A stretch of DNA of 46,323 nt, from NCBI GenBank assembly GCA_033297205.1, contig MU859299.1, positions 1 through 46,323 on the forward strand, given 5' to 3'. Position 1 is the stretch's first letter; each line of letters opens with the position of its first letter. This stretch comes from Pseudoneurospora amorphoporcata. Lineage: Eukaryota; Ascomycota; Sordariomycetes; Sordariales; Sordariaceae. The position numbers were made by a program, and so were the translations under genes. The notes under the pieces are model-generated. The model did not search any database. It had not been told where the DNA came from and saw nothing but the letters and a program-made list of their open reading frames with translations. This document shows, piece by piece, positions 42,730 to 46,323 of the stretch.

Positions 42730-44532
42730 TCAAGCACCATACCCCATACCAGCAGGACACTTCGCACCCATAAGCTTCGCCCCCGGCGCCGGCCTGAACT
42801 TGGGCGCCTTATTCCACAGCTCCGCATCCTCCGCCCTCTTCGCGACTTCTTGGAGAGTGAAATCCTTCTTCGCATCCTCCCTCAGGGCCCGATAGACACT
42901 TTCAGCCAGCTCAGGAGAAATGTTATACCACTGCGCCAAGAAGCGCAGCTTGATCTCCTTGTGCCGGACCTGGCTGAGGTACTTGGCCGTGTTAATCGCC
43001 GTGTTGGCCTTTTCTTGCTCTGACATGACGCGCGTGTACAGCTCGCGGGCCTGGTCGTAGTCGTTCTTTTTGCCTTCGTGCCAGAAGTGGGAGCGGCGGC
43101 TGCAAACGGCGTCGGAGACCTGGTAGGGTGCTTCGGCGGTGTCGTTGCGGAACTTGGAGACGAAAGAGGAGGGGACATATTGCGAGTTACCCGCCGCGTT
43201 GGCGTCCACGCGCATCGTGCCGCCGATGTTGGGGCTGCTGTACGACATGGCCATGAAGGGGCAGTTGACGGGGATCTGGTGCAAGTTGATGCCGATGCGG
43301 TGGTATTGAGCGTCGCGGTAGAAGAACATGCGGAACTGGAGGAGAGGGTCGGGAGAATCTTCGATTCCGGGAACCATGCTACCGGGAGAGAAGGCGGCCT
43401 GCTCAACGTCGCGGTGGTAGTCCTCGGGGTTCTTGTTGAGGACTAGACGGCCGAATTCTTGCATGGGGAAGAGCTTGCGAGGCCAGACCTTGGTGATGTC
43501 GAAGGGATCGAAGCCGAGCTTCTCGGGGTCGGCGTCCTGGGGCTTCATCACCTGCACGTAGGCGGTCCACTCGATTTCTTGGCCGTCCTCGATGGCATTC
43601 CAGAGGTCGCGCTTGGAGTAGTCGGGGTCCTCACCGCACATGCGGACGGCCTCGGCGTCGGTGAACCGCTTAGTGCCGTGTTTAGCCATGAAGTGGTACT
43701 TGATGTAGACGAACTCGCCGGCCTGGTTGACCCACTTGAAGGTGTGGCAGCCGTAGCCGTTGTTGTAGCGCCAGCCGACGGGTGTGCCGTGGTCGCTGAA
43801 GAACATGAGGCCGGCATGGTTGCCCTCAGCGTTGTTGCCGAGGAAGTCGAAGGTGGCTTCCCAGTCGAAGAAGAAGTTGCGGGGGTCGCGGTACTGGGAC
43901 TTGATGACGTCGGGGCCCTGGATGGGGTCGCGGCAGAAGAAGACGGGGAAATTGAGACCGACAATGTCGTAGTTGCCCTCCATGGTGTAGAACTTGATGG
44001 CAAAACCGCGAGGGTTACGGGCCTCGTCGGGGAACTCGCGGCCGAGAGTGACGGTGGAGAAGCGGACGAAGACGGGGGTCTTCTCGCCAACCTTTTGGAG
44101 GAAGTTGGCCTTGGTGAGGTTGCTCACATTACTGGTGCACTCGAAGAAGCCAAAGGCGCCGGAGCCGCAAGGGTGGACCATACGCTCCAGGGTCTTGGAG
44201 CGGTTGAAGTGCTGCTGCTTCTGGAAAAGGAAGGTATCGCTGGCAACGGGAATGCCGCCGACGGTCTTGCTGTGGGCGGCATCGGGCCAGGGGATGCCTT
44301 CGTTGTTTGTGAAGTATGGAGCATCGTCCGTACGCTTTCCTCCCGAAGTGACGCCGGCAACCTTGGAGATGATGTCGGCCGGTCCCTCGTTGGCACTCAT
44401 CATGTGTGTCATGCGAGGAGTGCGGTGCTCGCCCTGCACGGCACCCGCAATGGCCTGGGCAGTGGCCAGGAGCGGGTGCTGGCGAGGGTCAGTCTGGTTA
44501 GAGTTGGAGGATCCTGTGGTGTTCGAAAACAT
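42730..44532 (-). CDS. Monofunctional haem catalase
   Basis: Converts hydrogen peroxide to water and oxygen. A single exon of 600 residues from the ATG at 44532. The distal pocket is complete: His120 in RMVHPCGSGAFGFFE and Asn194 in GLNFPVFFCRDP. The proximal haem ligand Tyr405 lies in RMFFYRDAQYHR. Other signatures are VFVRFSTVTLGREFPDEARN, RGFAIKFYTMEGNYD and IPVNCPFMAM. Length and the absence of a flavodoxin-like C-terminal domain place it with small-subunit catalases (usual 480-530 residues) but with an N-terminal extension of about 45 residues and an extended C-terminus. There is no signal peptide, and the C-terminal GYGA is not a PTS1. It could correspond to Neurospora cat-4, which I cannot confirm. 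Strong codon bias suggests abundant expression. Confidence 0.95.
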   Translation of the reverse strand: MFSNTTGSSNSNQTDPRQHPLLATAQAIAGAVQGEHRTPRMTHMMSANEGPADIISKVAGVTSGGKRTDDAPYFTNNEGIPWPDAAHSKTVGGIPVASDTFLFQKQQHFNRSKTLERMVHPCGSGAFGFFECTSNVSNLTKANFLQKVGEKTPVFVRFSTVTLGREFPDEARNPRGFAIKFYTMEGNYDIVGLNFPVFFCRDPIQGPDVIKSQYRDPRNFFFDWEATFDFLGNNAEGNHAGLMFFSDHGTPVGWRYNNGYGCHTFKWVNQAGEFVYIKYHFMAKHGTKRFTDAEAVRMCGEDPDYSKRDLWNAIEDGQEIEWTAYVQVMKPQDADPEKLGFDPFDITKVWPRKLFPMQEFGRLVLNKNPEDYHRDVEQAAFSPGSMVPGIEDSPDPLLQFRMFFYRDAQYHRIGINLHQIPVNCPFMAMSYSSPNIGGTMRVDANAAGNSQYVPSSFVSKFRNDTAEAPYQVSDAVCSRRSHFWHEGKKNDYDQARELYTRVMSEQEKANTAINTAKYLSQVRHKEIKLRFLAQWYNISPELAESVYRALREDAKKDFTLQEVAKRAEDAELWNKAPKFRPAPGAKLMGAKCPAGMGYGA

Positions 44533-44605
44533 GGTTGGAGATGATGTATGGAAACGTGAGAGGGGAGGAAGGTGAGAACACGGGTTTCCCAGTATCAGCT
44601 TGTCA

Positions 44606-44612
44606 CTTTATA
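44606..44612 (-). promoter_or_regulatory. Putative TATA box of the catalase gene
   Basis: TATAAAG on the minus strand, 74 bp upstream of the ATG at 44532. This spacing implies a short leader of about 40-50 nt if used. Confidence 0.5.
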
Positions 44613-45572
44613 CCATCGGCGAGTCGGCCACAAGCTCGTCTGCACACCAGCGGTTTTCGCATCTTGACGTAAGTGCTGAGCTTGGTGCTGCTTCTGCTAT
44701 GTGCTGGTCCCGTGTGAGGAGTGCCGCATCTCTCATGCTGGAGGTTGTGAAGTCACGATTCATTATTAACAACAGAAAGAGACAGATCCGATTGGTTGAA
44801 TTGGACACCGAGCAAGGTACGCCGAGGGCGATGTTGGGATGTGCTTGCGAGTTTCGGAAGTTGAAGAACGTGGTGTTGTTGTTTCTGTCACCCCGTTTGT
44901 TAGACGGGAGCTAAGGTAAGGCTCAAGGCGGCCACTAACAAAGCCGTGACATGTGTGGGGTAAAATAAATGACGTCTTTCATTTGACGGCGGCTGTCGTC
45001 CCCAATCAATACGTCTAATAAGTTTGCGGCGTCACCTATACTTGCACTTGCGGCTGCTTCTGTAAGAGAGCAACGAGTACTTAGAAGTAGTGTATTCTGG
45101 GACATGACAAGGAGCAATTGCGCCGGAGCTGTCTTCTAACGTCGATCCGGCCCATGATAGGCGGAAGATCATCATAAAAAACGTGGTCAAGGACTGTTTC
45201 TGGCAGCGGTACCTGCTCGGCATGTGGGGGACATTGCGAGACGAGAAGCAAGCACGGCGGATCATGGGGAAATGTCTGAAGTCTCATGCGTTACAGATCC
45301 CGAAATACAAGCATCGTCTCCCAACAGTTTGATGTCCACGTCCAGCGAATGCACGTCGTGAGTGCATTAGAAAACCAAAGTCAAGTGGCCGCTCAACTGC
45401 ATCGTTCCATATGACAGATGCAACAATTACAAAAACAATTCCTGAACAGAAACTCGGAGTTTTGCGACTGAGATTGGAAACAAAACTGAAACCGATTGAA
45501 TTACAGCATCTTTAACCTGATAAGAACTCGTTTTGGACCCGCTTCCATCAAAATCGGACCATATCAGTTCAA
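44613..45572. other. Gene-free interval upstream of catalase
   Basis: About 0.96 kb with no coding gene I can support. It probably contains catalase regulatory sequence on the left and the 5' flank of the tRNA gene on the right. Confidence 0.5.
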
Positions 45573-45664
45573 TCGGGTATGGTGTAGCGGTAACATCGTT
45601 GACTCTCACTTCTCAGGAGTGACTGCTCTCTCAACAGCCCCGGGTTCGACTCCCGGTATCCGAG
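45573..45664 (+). tRNA. tRNA-Glu(CUC) with a 21-nt intron
   Basis: A full cloverleaf can be drawn. Acceptor stem TCGGGTA pairs with TATCCGA (one G-U). The D-arm is GTGT-AGCGGTA-ACAT. The anticodon stem GTTGA pairs with TCAAC, and the T-arm is CCGGG-TTCGACT-CCCGG. The loop begins C-T-CTC-A, giving anticodon CUC for GAG codons; about 21 nt of intron follow the base after the anticodon, the canonical position for nuclear tRNA introns. The internal promoter boxes are recognisable (TGGTGTAGCGGT and GGGTTCGACTCC). Discriminator base is G. CCA is not encoded, as expected for a eukaryote. Confidence 0.92.
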
Positions 45665-45673
45665 TCTCAAACA

Positions 45674-45681
45674 TTTTTTTT
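45674..45681 (+). terminator. RNA polymerase III terminator of the tRNA gene
   Basis: T8, nine bases after the tRNA 3' end; a run of four or more T is sufficient for Pol III termination. Confidence 0.85.
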
Positions 45682-46323
45682 GAACCTTTTGTTTACTTCC
45701 GATGTCATATTCTCATCCTCAAGGCCTTTTTTCTCCTTTTTTTCATTCAAGTTCTATTTTGTTCCATTTATCCTTTTTTCTGGACGTGCGTGTTGGAACT
45801 TGCTCGCCAGTGAACGAGCTTTTTTTCGCACCATTCCTCGCTGCGATTTTCTACTTGGCTGGTGTTATCCATCTCATTCAGTCTTGTTTGTTTAGGATCA
45901 TCCAAAACAATGAACATCAATGGCTCTCCTGGCTTTAAAGGATAATGGCTTGACCTCCTTGCTTTATCAATCTGGATCAACATTATTTAACCTACGGTCC
46001 CCTCTACTAGACCTTCCTTCTAACCCCCATGTAAGTGATGGCCTTACCATGCGTTATTGACCTGCAACTAACTTTTGCACTGGACTTCCTCCTTGATAAT
46101 CTAAAGCTTCTGCAGTCCGGAGGGTAAATATGGGCCATCCAAGGGTAGGTACGTTACCGTCCCTACCCCTGATTTACCTTCGAGTGCCTAAATGTGATGG
46201 TAAACATGAAGGTTCTGGAGGAACAGTCCATGTCACACGGACATTTGCCTACAGTTCTGGGTTAGGGTTTCCAAGGCTAACAGAACCTCAACGCTTGACG
46301 TCAGCCTTATAAGTGCCGCTGTA
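45682..46323. other. Gene-free right end of the window
   Basis: 642 bp, T-rich at first (several T6-T7 runs) then mixed. It contains several GTAGGTA/TACCTTC-like words common in Neurospora spacers. No gene recognised; a gene may start beyond the edge. Confidence 0.5.

Noticed and set aside
43459..44544. 361-codon frame on the plus strand
   Set aside because: Antisense shadow of the catalase gene; Val/Glu/Gly-rich composition with no domain.
1..46323. Secondary-metabolite or operon-like gene cluster
   Set aside because: Despite P450, GST, esterase and transcription-factor genes, there is no backbone synthase, the genes are kilobases apart, and most neighbours (TRM6, ARPC3, catalase, nucleotidase) are housekeeping or general stress genes.

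Overview
The window looks like nuclear chromosomal DNA of a filamentous ascomycete, most likely Neurospora or a close relative in the Sordariaceae. This is inferred from short introns (47-257 nt) with GTRNGT donors and CTRAC-type branch sites, strong C-ending codon bias in the conserved genes, long gene-free intervals, and fungal-type gene content. I could run no database search; family assignments rest on motifs and recalled family features.

Layout. 1-3.0 kb: a broken cytochrome P450 (+) facing an intact membrane P450 (-). 4.6-7.45 kb: a four-exon CorA-like protein with the GMN motif (+), convergent with a 3'(2'),5'-bisphosphate nucleotidase (-, 7.66-8.97 kb). 9.4-9.6 kb: traces of a small gene (-). 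10.4-11.6 kb: a secreted fasciclin-domain protein (-) with a homopolymer tract in an intron. 11.7-14.9 kb: gene-poor, with a 179-bp TA-flanked inverted-repeat element. 14.9-16.9 kb: an unrecognised membrane protein (+). 17.3-20.9 kb: a glutathionyl-hydroquinone reductase-type GST (-) divergent from TRM6 (+). 21.5-22.5 kb: the Arp2/3 subunit ARPC3 (-). 24.5-26.2 kb: an unrecognised, probably nuclear protein (+). 27.8-28.3 kb: a 70-residue acidic protein in three exons (+). 30.7-31.3 kb: a ~500-bp inverted-repeat element followed by 50 A residues. 31.8-33.6 kb: a secreted type-B carboxylesterase/lipase (+). 34.5-37.5 kb: a Q/P-rich zinc-finger regulator whose second finger is split by an intron (-). 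39.2-41.2 kb: an unrecognised acidic protein (+), followed by a truncated, diverged copy of its own C-terminus. 42.7-44.5 kb: a monofunctional catalase (-). 45.6 kb: an intron-containing tRNA-Glu(CUC).

The genes do not form an evident pathway or biosynthetic cluster. They are individually promoted housekeeping, stress and secretion genes separated by long spacers. The points most worth a second look are the two non-autonomous inverted-repeat elements, the tandem duplicated gene tail, the decayed P450, the stop-free 3n introns in the GST gene (retention would break the active site), and three unrecognised proteins. Intron boundaries were deduced by eye from splice signals and frame continuity, and most CDS totals were checked to be divisible by three.
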